From NCBI GenBank assembly GCA_026014485.1, contig JAOZIE010000002.1:47081-111080 (forward strand): 64,000 nt of DNA, given 5' to 3'. Origin of the DNA: Candidatus Bathyarchaeota archaeon. Lineage in GTDB: Archaea > Thermoproteota > Bathyarchaeia > Bathyarchaeales > Bathycorpusculaceae. This document shows, in pieces, positions 8,151 through 17,494 of the stretch. The translations under genes and the position numbers were made by a program. Positions within the stretch are counted from its first letter, which is position 1. Each line of letters starts with the position of its first letter. The notes beneath the pieces are model-generated. The model was not told the DNA's origin and did not search any database. It saw only the letters and a list, made by a program, of their open reading frames with translations.

Positions 8151-9332
8151 TTACTTTGTGTGAATTTCCACTATGTCGCCGTCTTCCAAGGCAAATGTTA
8201 AACCGACTTTCTGTGGGCTAAAAACCAGCCGTTTTGCCCATACTCGGGCGTATGCGAAGTTCTTTATGAATTCGCCGTGGATGCTCTTTGCCAAATCTTG
8301 CAGGGTAGCGCCCCGTTTTAGCGTGAAAGGTTTGTCGCTGGGGTCGCGTTTGCTGGGTTCCTTGGTGTAAATCCGTATGATATCTAGCGTGTTGAAGACG
8401 GCTTCACTCATTTTTTCTAATCCGAATTTCTTTTCGCAGGAAACCGCAATAACTGGGAGCTTACCCTGTACATGCTGCTGTAGCATCCGCAGGTTAGCTT
8501 CTGCGCCTGTGATGTCTAGTTTGTTTGCAACGATAAGAGTTGGCTTGAACATGGTGGTTTCAAAGATGGCTTCTTCTACGTCGTCAAGGGCGATTTCGCC
8601 GCTGATTTTCACGATGGCATCGTTTATTCGGTAGCTTCGCAGAAGTTCCTCAACATCCCGCATATTGCAGTCTTTGAGTTTACCCACAAGAACAATCCTC
8701 AAGGCGGTGCCTGTGTGCTTGCGGTCTATTTCCACTTTGCCTTTCGGTTTGCTGGTGGCTATACGCGCCTTATCTAACTCGCCTAAAATCACCTGTAGCT
8801 GCCTCACGGGGTCGCAGCTGAGGTCAACCATGAGGAGTAAGCCGTCTGAGTTACGCGCGGAAGCCATTGTTTGAGCGCCCCAAAGCTTTCCGTCTGCAGA
8901 GCCCTCAGTCACGGCAGGGGTCTCCACAATTTGAAGCTGTATGTCCTTGTAGTTCATAATGCTGGGCACTGGATCCCGCGACGTGAACGGCACAGGAGAA
9001 ACATCAACTTTCGCATTGGTCACCGCAGCCAAAAGACTGCTTTTACCCACGTTAGTCATGCCTATCAACGCGATTTGAGCTGAGCCTTCCTTCTCTATGA
9101 AGAATTTGGGTCCACCGCTTCTTAGCCCAACACGTTTCTGCCGTTTTTCATCCAAGTCCTTACGGATGACCGCCATCTTTTTCTTGACTTGCCCACGCAG
9201 CTTCATGGTGCCCTTATGCTGGGGAACCGCAGCTAAGAATTCCTGATACTTCTGCAGTTTCAGCTTTGGCTCATTGGTGGCTTCGACTTCAGCCCATTTA
9301 TCTTTGGCTTCAGGAGGTAAGTTCGCGGGCAT
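8151..9332 (-). CDS. DRG-like GTPase with TGS domain
   Basis: Translation-associated GTPase of the Obg/DRG superfamily, 393 residues. The order is a basic helical N-terminal region (about 1-85), a G domain with G1 GMTNVGKSSLL and G4 ANKLD, and a C-terminal TGS domain (about 318-393, ending GDIVEIHTK). The G3 position reads VETPA where DRG proteins normally have DxPG, so the catalytic/switch II region is altered; the subfamily may be distinct from eukaryotic-type DRG. It interrupts the S12-S7-EF1 alpha group on the opposite strand. A role in ribosome function is inferred from the family and context. Confidence 0.88.
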   Translation of the reverse strand: MPANLPPEAKDKWAEVEATNEPKLKLQKYQEFLAAVPQHKGTMKLRGQVKKKMAVIRKDLDEKRQKRVGLRSGGPKFFIEKEGSAQIALIGMTNVGKSSLLAAVTNAKVDVSPVPFTSRDPVPSIMNYKDIQLQIVETPAVTEGSADGKLWGAQTMASARNSDGLLLMVDLSCDPVRQLQVILGELDKARIATSKPKGKVEIDRKHTGTALRIVLVGKLKDCNMRDVEELLRSYRINDAIVKISGEIALDDVEEAIFETTMFKPTLIVANKLDITGAEANLRMLQQHVQGKLPVIAVSCEKKFGLEKMSEAVFNTLDIIRIYTKEPSKRDPSDKPFTLKRGATLQDLAKSIHGEFIKNFAYARVWAKRLVFSPQKVGLTFALEDGDIVEIHTK

Positions 9333-9523
9333 GGATACTCCAGGCTATACATCTGCAAACTCGTCTTAAATATAATTTCTAGTCAAATAGGTTTGGTTGG
9401 TTGAAGAAAACGCCGAAAAACGCTTACATACATTAATTGCTGGAGAGCCGCTTTGAGTTGCCCTGTACTTCCCTTCAAGCGAGTTGAATCTTGCGCTGAT
9501 GGCCCTTCTTTATCTTTAAGCGT

Positions 9524-9844
9524 TTATTGTTCAGCGGTTAGTTTTTCGGCTAATTCTGCGCCTTTCTGCGTAAGCTCGTAGTGCCGGTATACGTTGCGGT
9601 GGGTGAACTTGGTTTTTCCCTTGACTAAGTTGGCCCTCTCAAGGACCCTTAAGTCTTCTTCGTCTTCTTTTGAATCACTAACTTTGGTTCCCTCTATCCA
9701 AATCGTCACGTCAAGCCCCTTTAGTTGGGCAATCTTCAGAAGCAGAGTTTTGAGGCGGGGAAACTCGTCTTCAAGACGCTTCTGTTCCTGCTTGAAGTCT
9801 TCTTCAGCAACCTTCGCTAAACGGACTTTTAACTCTGCAGACAT
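9524..9844 (-). CDS. Small winged-helix protein with helical N-terminus
   Basis: 106 residues when started at the ATG at 9844, which follows an AGGTGGTG ribosome site; a longer frame from 9937 has no such signal. The first half is charged and helical (EEDFKQEQKRLEDEFPRL). The second half reads like a winged helix: a strand with WIEG, a helix EEDLRVLERANLV, then a wing ending YRHYELTQKGAELAEKL. That last motif is typical of archaeal DNA-binding winged helices. It is monocistronic. A transcriptional regulator is the likeliest role, but the target is unknown. Confidence 0.65.
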   Translation of the reverse strand: MSAELKVRLAKVAEEDFKQEQKRLEDEFPRLKTLLLKIAQLKGLDVTIWIEGTKVSDSKEDEEDLRVLERANLVKGKTKFTHRNVYRHYELTQKGAELAEKLTAEQ

Positions 9845-10123
9845 AACAACACCACCTAAAAAATTTGAGTCAGGATATTTAAGGTCAACGAAAAACGGGC
9901 AAACGGCAACGTCAACCCAAACCAAACACAAAATCAAAAAAGCAACCTAACAGATGTTCAGCAAAGTGGGGTACCCTGAAAACGAACACGCAAGTGCAAG
10001 CCAACCTATTTGGATTTTCTAATAATACTTCGATTCAGAAAAGAGGGGGGGTAGGTCGCTATTGGCTGGTTTTCAGTCCAAAAACATGAGCTTCAGAAGA
10101 ATCCCCGATTCCTGCTGATTGAG

Positions 10124-10435
10124 TTGGCGTTTCCGGTACTGGAGCGGAACTATGCTCTGGTCTATTATACTCGCGGAAGCATCCTGCTTGTGAAGCAGAA
10201 ACTGGGTTCTAAGCGTGTTGAGGATACGCTGGAGTACGTCGGCTTGATTTTTTGGAAGCGACGATTTGAGACTGCGGCTGCAACCGCCATTGAAGAGGGC
10301 AGAAAAGCTGTGCGTGCAGGGTTTACCTCTGTTGCGGAACGCAGTGGCCTCAAGCTTTGGCAGCGTCCAAAGGGTTTTGGCAGTCTTCTAAGTGTGGAGG
10401 ATAAACGCGGAAGTAACATAATAAACTTAAAATAA
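10124..10435 (+). CDS. Small conserved-looking protein of unknown function
   Basis: 103 residues from a TTG at 10124. It has no recognised domain: a beta-like N-terminus (YALVYYTRGSILLVKQKL) is followed by helices (AAATAIEEGRKAVRAGF). The frame stays open upstream back to a stop at 10052 and encodes plausible sequence (KNPRFLLIELAFPV). The real start may therefore be a non-standard codon such as the ATT at 10061, which follows a GGGGGG-rich stretch at an SD-like distance. It lies 68 bases before EF-1 alpha but seems to have its own end. Function not assigned. Confidence 0.55.
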   Translation: MAFPVLERNYALVYYTRGSILLVKQKLGSKRVEDTLEYVGLIFWKRRFETAAATAIEEGRKAVRAGFTSVAERSGLKLWQRPKGFGSLLSVEDKRGSNIINLK

Positions 10436-10462
10436 TTGGAGAACTGATGTGTTAACGAAATC

Positions 10463-10475
10463 ACTAAAATTTAAG
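10463..10475 (+). promoter_or_regulatory. Probable TATA box for EF-1 alpha
   Basis: CTAAAATTTAAGG lies about 35 bases before the ATG. That predicts a start site near 10493 and a very short leader containing GAGGAAT. Confidence 0.5.
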
Positions 10476-10503
10476 GAAGAAAATGAAAGTAGAGGAATAA
10501 AAG

Positions 10504-11808
10504 ATGAGCAAAAGCGATAAACCCCACATTAACCTCATCATCATGGGGCACGTTGACCACGGAAAATCCACAACCACAGGGCACTTGCTCTACGATGCAG
10601 GCGCCATCGACGAGAGGACAATCAGAGCTTATCAGGATGAAGCTGAACAGATGGGCAAAGGCACCTTCAAGTTCGCGTGGGTGCTTGACAACCTCAAGGA
10701 AGAACGGGAAAGAGGTGTTACTATTGACCTTCGATTCCTCCAGTTCGCAACTAAAAAGTACAACTACACTGTCATTGACGCTCCAGGACACAGAGACTTC
10801 GTGAAGAACATGATTACGGGCGCAAGCCAAGCTGACGCTTGTGTACTCTTCTGCTCAGCCAAGAAAGGCGAGTTCGAAGCAGGTATCGGTCCAGGCGGGC
10901 AGACCCGTGAGCATGCATTCTTGGCTTTCACGCTGGGTGTTCGTCAGGCAATCGTTGCCGTCAACAAGATGGACGATATCTCAGTGAACTACGACAAGGA
11001 GCGATACGAAGAAATCAAGAACGAAGTTACCCGCATGCTTAGGATGGTAGGTTTCAAGACTGACAAAGTCCACTTTGTCCCAGTTTCGGGATGGACAGGC
11101 GAGAACCTAGTCAAGCGAAGCGACAAGATGCCTTGGTACACTGGTCCAACAATGATTGAAGCTTTGGACATGCTTGAATTGCCTGCTAAACCTACTAACA
11201 AGCCACTGCGCGTTCCAATCCAGGATATCTACAGCATCACGGGCATCGGTACCGTCCCCGTGGGCCGAGTTGAAACTGGTGTTCTCAAGCCAGGCGACAG
11301 CCTAATTTTCATGCCCAGCAACAAGACCGCTGAAGTCAAATCCATAGAAATGCACCACACATCCATTCCAATTGCAGAGCCAGGCGACAACATCGGCATG
11401 AACGTTCGAGGCATCTCCAAAACAGACGTTCACCGAGGCGACGTTGCTGGCACCAAAGCTAACCCACCGACTGTAGCAAAAGAATTCATCGGACAAATCA
11501 TCGTTATCTACCACCCAACCGCCATCGCTGCCGGATACACACCTGTTCTGCACTACCACACTGGACAAATCGCCTGCAGGTTCACCGAGCTACTCAAGAA
11601 AATTGATCCACGCACGGGTCAAGTCACAGAGGAAAACCCCAGCTTCATAAAGACTGGTGATGCTGCTTGGGTCCGCATGGAACCCTTGCACCCAATCGCT
11701 ATGGAGACATACCTGGAATTCCCAGAGCTCGGGCGCTTCGCAGTCAGAGACATGGGCACCACAGTCGCCGCTGGCGTCGTGAAAGAAATAACCAAGAAAG
11801 GTCCATAG
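10504..11808 (+). CDS. tuf: Translation elongation factor 1 alpha (aEF1A)
   Basis: GTPase that delivers aminoacyl-tRNA to the ribosome; 434 residues, full length. G1 GHVDHGKST, G3 DAPGHRDF, G4 NKMD and the GHLLYDAGAIDERT region of switch I are all intact. Beta-barrel domains 2 and 3 follow (VPVGRVETGVLKPGD; VMxxHP-type CRFTELLKKIDPRTG). The tail ends GTTVAAGVVKEI. It lies downstream of S12-S7 as in many archaeal str operons, but two opposite-strand genes separate them and it has its own TATA box. A T-rich tract after the stop (11816-11838) is the likely terminator. Confidence 0.97.
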   Translation: MSKSDKPHINLIIMGHVDHGKSTTTGHLLYDAGAIDERTIRAYQDEAEQMGKGTFKFAWVLDNLKEERERGVTIDLRFLQFATKKYNYTVIDAPGHRDFVKNMITGASQADACVLFCSAKKGEFEAGIGPGGQTREHAFLAFTLGVRQAIVAVNKMDDISVNYDKERYEEIKNEVTRMLRMVGFKTDKVHFVPVSGWTGENLVKRSDKMPWYTGPTMIEALDMLELPAKPTNKPLRVPIQDIYSITGIGTVPVGRVETGVLKPGDSLIFMPSNKTAEVKSIEMHHTSIPIAEPGDNIGMNVRGISKTDVHRGDVAGTKANPPTVAKEFIGQIIVIYHPTAIAAGYTPVLHYHTGQIACRFTELLKKIDPRTGQVTEENPSFIKTGDAAWVRMEPLHPIAMETYLEFPELGRFAVRDMGTTVAAGVVKEITKKGP

Positions 11809-12002
11809 ACGACCTCTTTTCTTTTTTTATTTTTTCTATCTAGTTTTCCTGTGCTGAAGATGTGCAGTCGATTGCCATTTTTGGCTTAGGCAGGCTCGTT
11901 TCAGGGTTTTTGTTTCCAAGCTGTTGTTGTTGCACTGTGTAGCCACGCATTTTTAATAGACCTCAAGATGCCTCTTTGTTTACGGTGGCGGGAGGGTTTC
12001 CC

Positions 12003-12206
12003 ATGCGGTCTCAAGTTAGAAGAATAAGTCGACCGTTAACAAATAGAGAGTTAGAATTGGCGCTTGAATTAGAAACTGTGAAGAAACTCAGGTTTGGAGG
12101 AGAAGATTTGACTGGTGTGATACAGAGGATTTCGTTGGAGAACGTTTCTTTGGAGGAGAGACGTAAAGAAGCTAAGAAACCATTGTACTTGGTGCGGTAC
12201 GAGTAA
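12003..12206 (+). CDS. Small charged protein of unknown function
   Basis: 67 residues, helical and highly charged (RELELALELETVKKLRFGG; LEERRKEAKKPLYLVRYE), with no recognised domain. The ATG at 12003 is chosen because GGAGG (11987-11991) precedes it at a good distance and the TATA-like TTTTTAATAG near 11950 puts the transcript start near 11978. The TTG at 11976 would lie at or before that point. It is a single gene between EF-1 alpha and another small unknown. Confidence 0.55.
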   Translation: MRSQVRRISRPLTNRELELALELETVKKLRFGGEDLTGVIQRISLENVSLEERRKEAKKPLYLVRYE

Positions 12207-12524
12207 GACGTTTTCCTTTTTCTACAGAGCGTTTTGGGAGTTGGCTTCAGGAAAGAAACATGCCGCAGCTTTTCTGAATTGACGGAAAAAGCCTGAAATG
12301 CGGTTGTGTACCTTTTTCTTTTTTTGAGCCATTTTTCAGTAGTTGCGTTGGCTAATTGAAGACTTGGTTTAGCGTTGTCTGGGAATCTTTTTTGTCGGAC
12401 TTTGCCTTAATTTTATGTTTAGCTCTGCTTTTTGGCTTGGTATTGTTGTTGTCGTGTGGCAGTCACATACTGTTTTAAATTAACGCAGCATATAACGATG
12501 AATTAAGCCGAGAGAGGAAAAGGC
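12207..12524. other. Gene-free stretch, T-rich on the plus strand
   Basis: The 318 bases hold a T-tract near 12308-12323 that may end the preceding gene, and a TATA-like GTTTTAAATTAAC at about 12472-12484 serving the next gene, which begins 40 bases later. No RNA gene or reading frame is recognisable in between. Confidence 0.5.
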
Positions 12525-12851
12525 ATGAATCCAAGGTTATTTGTGGTTAAAGGCAAACACAAAAAAGATTTGCCCACAAGGAATACTGTCCGCTTCGCAA
12601 TCATAGACCAAGATAAACCCCGAAAATATCCTGAAAACTTTGTATGTATTTTGCCTCAGCATATGAACGCGGCAAATGTGGACGCCAGCATATTCGGTAA
12701 AACCTTCAAAGATAAACGGATGGACTTAGCAAAGAGGCTTCTGACTGATGCTCTCGCAACTGAAGAAGACCCCCGAATCAGAAAGGAAATCAAGGACCGC
12801 CTAAGACAGCTTTCGCCAAAGCAAACTTGGCAACCGAGACGCTTTCCGTGA
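12525..12851 (+). CDS. Hypothetical protein, 108 residues
   Basis: Starts at an ATG behind GAGAGGAAAAGGC. The product is basic with a helical C-terminus (MDLAKRLLTDALATEEDPRIRKEIKDRL) and a Trp/Arg-rich end. There is no signal peptide, membrane helix or recognised motif. The TATA box about 45 bases upstream and normal codon use support a real gene. Function unknown. Confidence 0.6.
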   Translation: MNPRLFVVKGKHKKDLPTRNTVRFAIIDQDKPRKYPENFVCILPQHMNAANVDASIFGKTFKDKRMDLAKRLLTDALATEEDPRIRKEIKDRLRQLSPKQTWQPRRFP

Positions 12852-13221
12852 GCCTCCAGCCGTCAGCTTCCATTTTCCTCCCAAAGAATTAGTGCAAAGG
12901 TCCACTTAAACGAGCATATTAATCAATTGTCAAGGAACCAGCGAGTCTACAGGTTGACGTTTAGCTTTTCCTCTTTCAGCTTCAGAATTGGGAACGTGAA
13001 AAATCGCGGGTTTACCCCACTATTTGCCTTGTTTTTCGGCATGTTCATAACGCCTTTTTGAATGGAAATCTGAAAACGGGAAAACTTGGCAGCCCGAACT
13101 GACGGCTTTTAGGTCGCTGATTTGTCTTTCCCTTTTTTGACAGCGGATTCTTTTTTGGCTAAAGTTTAAACTCTGCCGATGACAATACCTACAGAATACC
13201 TAACAGAAGAGGACGCATTCG
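12852..13221. other. Gene-free stretch before the NrdD-like gene
   Basis: 370 bases. AAAGTTTAAACTC (about 13163-13175) is the likely TATA box for the gene starting at 13222. AGCCGTCAG (12858-12866) and CTGACGGCT (13099-13107) are a widely spaced inverted repeat that may be chance. A short frame at 13179-13409 overlaps the next gene in another frame and is not credible. Confidence 0.45.
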
Positions 13222-15429
13222 ATGACGATTCTTCCCCGTGCCCGCGGCGTAAAAGTTCTCAAAGCCGTTTCGTCACCGTTGAGACTGCAAATCCTGAACT
13301 TCCTCTTCGACAAGGGCTCACTCAGCTACACGGAACTGATGAACCAGCTGAAGATGAACCCCAGCCGCGACGCAGGCAGATTCGCCTACCACCTGAAGTT
13401 TCTTCTTAAAGCCAACTTGGTGGAAGTGGATTCGGAAGCAAAAAAATACTACCTTACTGACCTTGGAAAAATGGTTCTTGACGTGGCGGACCGCGTTGAG
13501 AAGAAGGCTGTTAAACCCAAAGGTATGCTTGTGCGTACGTCGCATTTCACTTTTGAAGCTTTTGACGCTAACAAAATCGCCAACAGCCTTATCCGTGAAG
13601 GTAAAATGCCCGCTGACCAAGCGCAGAAAACCGCTAAAGAAACCGAAAAACTCTTGGTTAAATCAAAAATTAAGTATTTAACCTCCGCTTTGATACGTGA
13701 AATAGTTAATGTTCTTTTGGTAGAGAAGGGGCTTGAAGATTACCGTCATAAGCTTACTCGTCTTGGGTTGCCTGTGCATGAAGTAACCGCCTTAATCGAG
13801 GCGAAAAACCCGCTGGAAACTGGATCTGCCCTTGAAACCGCGGGAAAAAGCGTTTTCCGTGAGTACACGCTTCTGAACGTTTTACCCAGAGACATTTCAG
13901 ATGCTCACCTTTCGGGTGCGTTGCATATCGACAGTTTAAGTACTTGGATTCTTAAGCCCAGTGAGGTTATGCATGATTTAAGGTTCTTTCTGCAGAACGG
14001 TCAAAGACTTGGTTTAAATCCGTTGCAGCATGCTGAAAAGCCGCCTGAAACTTTTGAAGCTGCCTTAGCTGCGACATTTAACATGCTTTTGTTCACCCAG
14101 CGCGAGGTGAATGAAACCCAGACCGTGGAGTATTTCAACGTGTTTTTGGCGCCTTACGTGAAAGGTTTAGAGCCAGATAGGGTTAAAGAGACGCTGCGGC
14201 TTTTCATCCAGAACGTTAACCAGCATGTGGACGCTTCCTTTGGTTTGGACCTTTGCATTCCACGTTGCCTCGCCGATAAAACCGCTGTTGCCCCTCAAGG
14301 CGGAAACACAGCAAACTACGGTAGCTACGCAGAAGAAGCTAAAATTTTAACTTCGCTTTTGGTGGACATATTCATTGAGGAAAACTCGCCTAAACCCATC
14401 TTGAACCCGAAACTTATCATAAAGGCAAGTCGAGAGGTTTTCAAAGATGAAGCAGCAAACTCTGTTCTTCTCAAAGCTCATCGTTTAGCCGCTGACAAAG
14501 GCGCCGTATACTTTGCCAGCACTCCCCAGAAGGAACGCGCAACTGCGTTCTCAGCTTCAGGACTCAAACTGCAGTCTGACTTGACTGAGGATTGGGAAAC
14601 CGACACACTGCGCACAGGCTGCCTTGGCTGCGTAACCATAAATCTGCCCCGTATCCTGCATGAATGCGAAAAAGACCAAGCTAAATTCTTCAGTCTCCTA
14701 AAAGAAAGATGCGAGTTGGCGGTTCGCGCTTTAGGCATAAAAAACAGAGCCTTAAAGCAGCATGGCAAAGCCGTTTTGCCTTTCCTTATGCAGAGCAACA
14801 ACGGAGATGTATATTTTAGGCTGGAAAACTGCAGCGGCATCATAAACCTTGCGGGAATCAGCGAAACCGTGGCAGGCTTCAAAGGCAAAGTTGTCAGCCC
14901 AGAGGAAACCGCCAAATTTGCTTCAGAGTTGGCACAGAACATGCAAACCTACGTGAACAAGCTGGGCAGAAGACACAGTAAACGTCTGTTTCCCGCTGTT
15001 TTAGGCAGCGCTGAAGCTTCTGCTAGGTTGGCACAGTTAGATGTGGAAAGATATGGCGTGGCGAAAGTGAAGTTTTCTGGAACTCGAGAAAAACCCTTCT
15101 ACGTCACCACACGGAGGATGCAGCTTCAGGCAGGTAATTTCCTGTCGGTTCCCAGTGAACAATTGGAGCAGCAGCAAAAACTGAAAATCCTAACTGCGGG
15201 TGCAAACCTGACTGTTGTGGATTTGGACAGCTTGGAAGTTAAGCCTGAAGACCTCCTGAAGTTAACCCTGAGCCTGATGGAGAACCACGGAACCGAATTC
15301 CTCACCTACAACCGTGTCGTTACTTACTGTAGCAACTGCCGAAAAAGCTGGTTCGGTAACCTACACAAATGCGCTTCATGCGGCTCCATGGGCACGCTTG
15401 TGGAGTTTGACCGATTCAAAGACACCTAA
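13222..15429 (+). CDS. HTH + ATP-cone + NrdD-like protein lacking catalytic radical sites
   Basis: 735 residues. Residues about 1-75 form an ArsR-like winged helix (VSSPLRLQILNFLFDKGSLS; GRFAYHLKFLLKANLV). Residues about 100-190 are an ATP-cone-like nucleotide-sensing domain (FEAFDANKIANSLIREGK). Residues about 195-690 follow the anaerobic ribonucleotide reductase (NrdD) body: DLRFFLQNGQRLG, FNVFLAPYVKGL and VTINLPRIL. The end is a four-cysteine zinc ribbon (C703, C706, C717, C720). After it, NrdD proteins carry the glycyl-radical RVxGY loop; this protein stops at EFDRFKDT. The fingertip position that normally holds the thiyl-radical cysteine (CCRLRL-type) reads FSASGLKL (about 443-450). It is therefore probably not a reductase. 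The HTH and ATP-cone suggest a nucleotide-sensing regulator (inference). ATG 13222 follows GAAGAGGACG. Confidence 0.8.
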   Translation: MTILPRARGVKVLKAVSSPLRLQILNFLFDKGSLSYTELMNQLKMNPSRDAGRFAYHLKFLLKANLVEVDSEAKKYYLTDLGKMVLDVADRVEKKAVKPKGMLVRTSHFTFEAFDANKIANSLIREGKMPADQAQKTAKETEKLLVKSKIKYLTSALIREIVNVLLVEKGLEDYRHKLTRLGLPVHEVTALIEAKNPLETGSALETAGKSVFREYTLLNVLPRDISDAHLSGALHIDSLSTWILKPSEVMHDLRFFLQNGQRLGLNPLQHAEKPPETFEAALAATFNMLLFTQREVNETQTVEYFNVFLAPYVKGLEPDRVKETLRLFIQNVNQHVDASFGLDLCIPRCLADKTAVAPQGGNTANYGSYAEEAKILTSLLVDIFIEENSPKPILNPKLIIKASREVFKDEAANSVLLKAHRLAADKGAVYFASTPQKERATAFSASGLKLQSDLTEDWETDTLRTGCLGCVTINLPRILHECEKDQAKFFSLLKERCELAVRALGIKNRALKQHGKAVLPFLMQSNNGDVYFRLENCSGIINLAGISETVAGFKGKVVSPEETAKFASELAQNMQTYVNKLGRRHSKRLFPAVLGSAEASARLAQLDVERYGVAKVKFSGTREKPFYVTTRRMQLQAGNFLSVPSEQLEQQQKLKILTAGANLTVVDLDSLEVKPEDLLKLTLSLMENHGTEFLTYNRVVTYCSNCRKSWFGNLHKCASCGSMGTLVEFDRFKDT

Positions 15430-15433
15430 CAGT

Positions 15434-16363
<930 letters not shown>

Positions 16364-16544
16364 CTAAAAGACAAAGATGGTTTCTGCTTGTAAATAACGT
16401 TTGTTATGTTTTCACGGTTCAGCAGCCACGTTTCCCCTTTTTTAGCTTGGTTGTGGTAGTAGCGTGACTGTAACACACTTTTAATAATCTCTTTACTCAA
16501 AATTGAAACTGCAGGGCGTGAAACTGCAGGGAGAAGGCGTTTTT

Positions 16545-16742
16545 ATGGGTGCAATTTTAAACAAGATGCCAAATCGGGAAACCCCCAAATTCCGTAATTC
16601 ATCACACACATACGTTTACAAGCGGAGGGTACATGACGTCCGTTCGCCATGTCAGTGGCTGACACACTGCGACAACGGCAAGTGTCCTGCCTTCACGCGC
16701 ATAAACGGCAACTTTTACTGTGTTCGCGAAGGGATACCCTAA
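16545..16742 (+). CDS. Small cysteine-motif protein
   Basis: 65 residues. The C-terminal half holds four cysteines (CQWLTHCDNGKCPAFTR and a final YCVREG), in a C-x6-C-x4-C-x11-C spacing that could bind zinc or an iron-sulfur cluster. ATG 16545 is chosen over the TTG at 16503 because the TATA-like box at 16479-16487 predicts a transcript start near 16508, and GGAGAAGG precedes the ATG. The leader contains a 13-base direct repeat (TGAAACTGCAGGG at 16504 and 16519). Its stop codon is followed at once by the next gene's ATG. Function unknown. Confidence 0.6.
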   Translation: MGAILNKMPNRETPKFRNSSHTYVYKRRVHDVRSPCQWLTHCDNGKCPAFTRINGNFYCVREGIP

Positions 16743-16889
16743 ATGACTTCAAACTCTTCTTTTTTAGACAGTTTGCTCAGAAGCTACGGCTTCTCAGAGA
16801 TAGAAATCAGCGTGGTCAACGAGTGCTGCCGCAGTTCAGTCAAAAAAAGCAAAGCATCATCAGTGGAGGCAACTGCAGCCTATGCCTAG
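16743..16889 (+). CDS. Tiny protein, 48 residues, translationally coupled
   Basis: ATG at 16743 follows directly on the TAA of the previous gene, and the stop at 16889 overlaps the next gene's start by 8 bases. The product contains SLLRSYGFSEIEISVVNECC and a Ser/Ala-rich end. Its reality rests on the tight packing and the protein-like composition of the first 30 residues. The GGAGG inside its 3' end (16864-16868) is the ribosome site for the downstream gene. Function unknown. Confidence 0.5.
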   Translation: MTSNSSFLDSLLRSYGFSEIEISVVNECCRSSVKKSKASSVEATAAYA

Positions 16890-17124
16890 AGCACTTGTTT
16901 TCATAAACACCCTGTACAGTTCAGCTGACTTAGTTAGAGATTTGGCGAGGGTGGAGGGCGTAAGAGAAGCGCACTCGTCACGCGGACTCTACGATGCAGT
17001 GGCGATGGTGCAGGCTGAATCATTTGGCCAAGTCAAGGAGATTATATCCAAACGCATTCAAGGCTTAGAAAACGTCAAATCCACTTTAACATTGACACTT
17101 ATCGAACCAACTCCCACAACCTAA
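16882..17124 (+). CDS. Stand-alone Lrp/AsnC ligand-binding (RAM) domain protein
   Basis: 80 residues matching the C-terminal effector domain of Lrp/AsnC regulators (RALVFINTLYSSADLVRDL; VREAHSSRGLYDAVAMVQAE; STLTLTLIEP), with no DNA-binding domain. Stand-alone RAM domains are common in archaea; they form oligomers and bind small molecules such as amino acids. It is the third gene of the 16545-17124 unit. GGAGG lies 14 bases before the ATG. It may modulate a full-length Lrp protein encoded elsewhere (inference). Confidence 0.85.
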   Translation: MPRALVFINTLYSSADLVRDLARVEGVREAHSSRGLYDAVAMVQAESFGQVKEIISKRIQGLENVKSTLTLTLIEPTPTT

Positions 17125-17494
17125 CGCAAAAACGCCCCCACTTTCAGCACGTAAATGCATAAGCCTTTTTTGTTTTTGTTTTTTGTTGCTTTCTTTAGCC
17201 TACCCTCCCCCTCGTTTTCTGCAGCGCCCGTTTCGGGTTGCTTTTTTAGTTCAGGACTTAAAACGGGTCTATATTGCGTCTAGAATTGGTTTAGAATGGC
17301 TGAAACTGGCGCGATTTGGGTGAAGATAGTGAACGGTTTTTTGTGTGATGCTTATTTGGGGGTTACTTTCCGCCTTTATGTGGCTGCTTTGGAGTGGTTA
17401 ATGAACTGGAGCTGTTGGTTCTTTTTGTGTTCGATGGTTTGCGTTAATAATAAATCCTTAAGCTAACACTGTATTTCCTTGGAGATGTTTAACT
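17125..17494. other. Gene-free stretch
   Basis: 370 bases. A long T-rich run at 17164-17190 is a probable terminator for the small-gene unit. TTAATAATAAATC at about 17444-17456 is the likely TATA box for the gene starting at 17495. Nothing else is recognised. Confidence 0.5.

Noticed and set aside
10553-11568. Several 60-90 codon frames across EF-1 alpha on both strands
   Set aside because: They are shadows of a highly conserved gene with biased codons; none has its own signals.
12858-13107. Inverted repeat AGCCGTCAG / CTGACGGCT spaced by about 230 bases
   Set aside because: The arms are short and far apart and no supporting structure lies between them; chance is likely.
13179-13409. 76-codon frame starting before the NrdD-like gene
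   Set aside because: It overlaps the long gene in another frame, has no ribosome site and its composition looks like a frame shadow.
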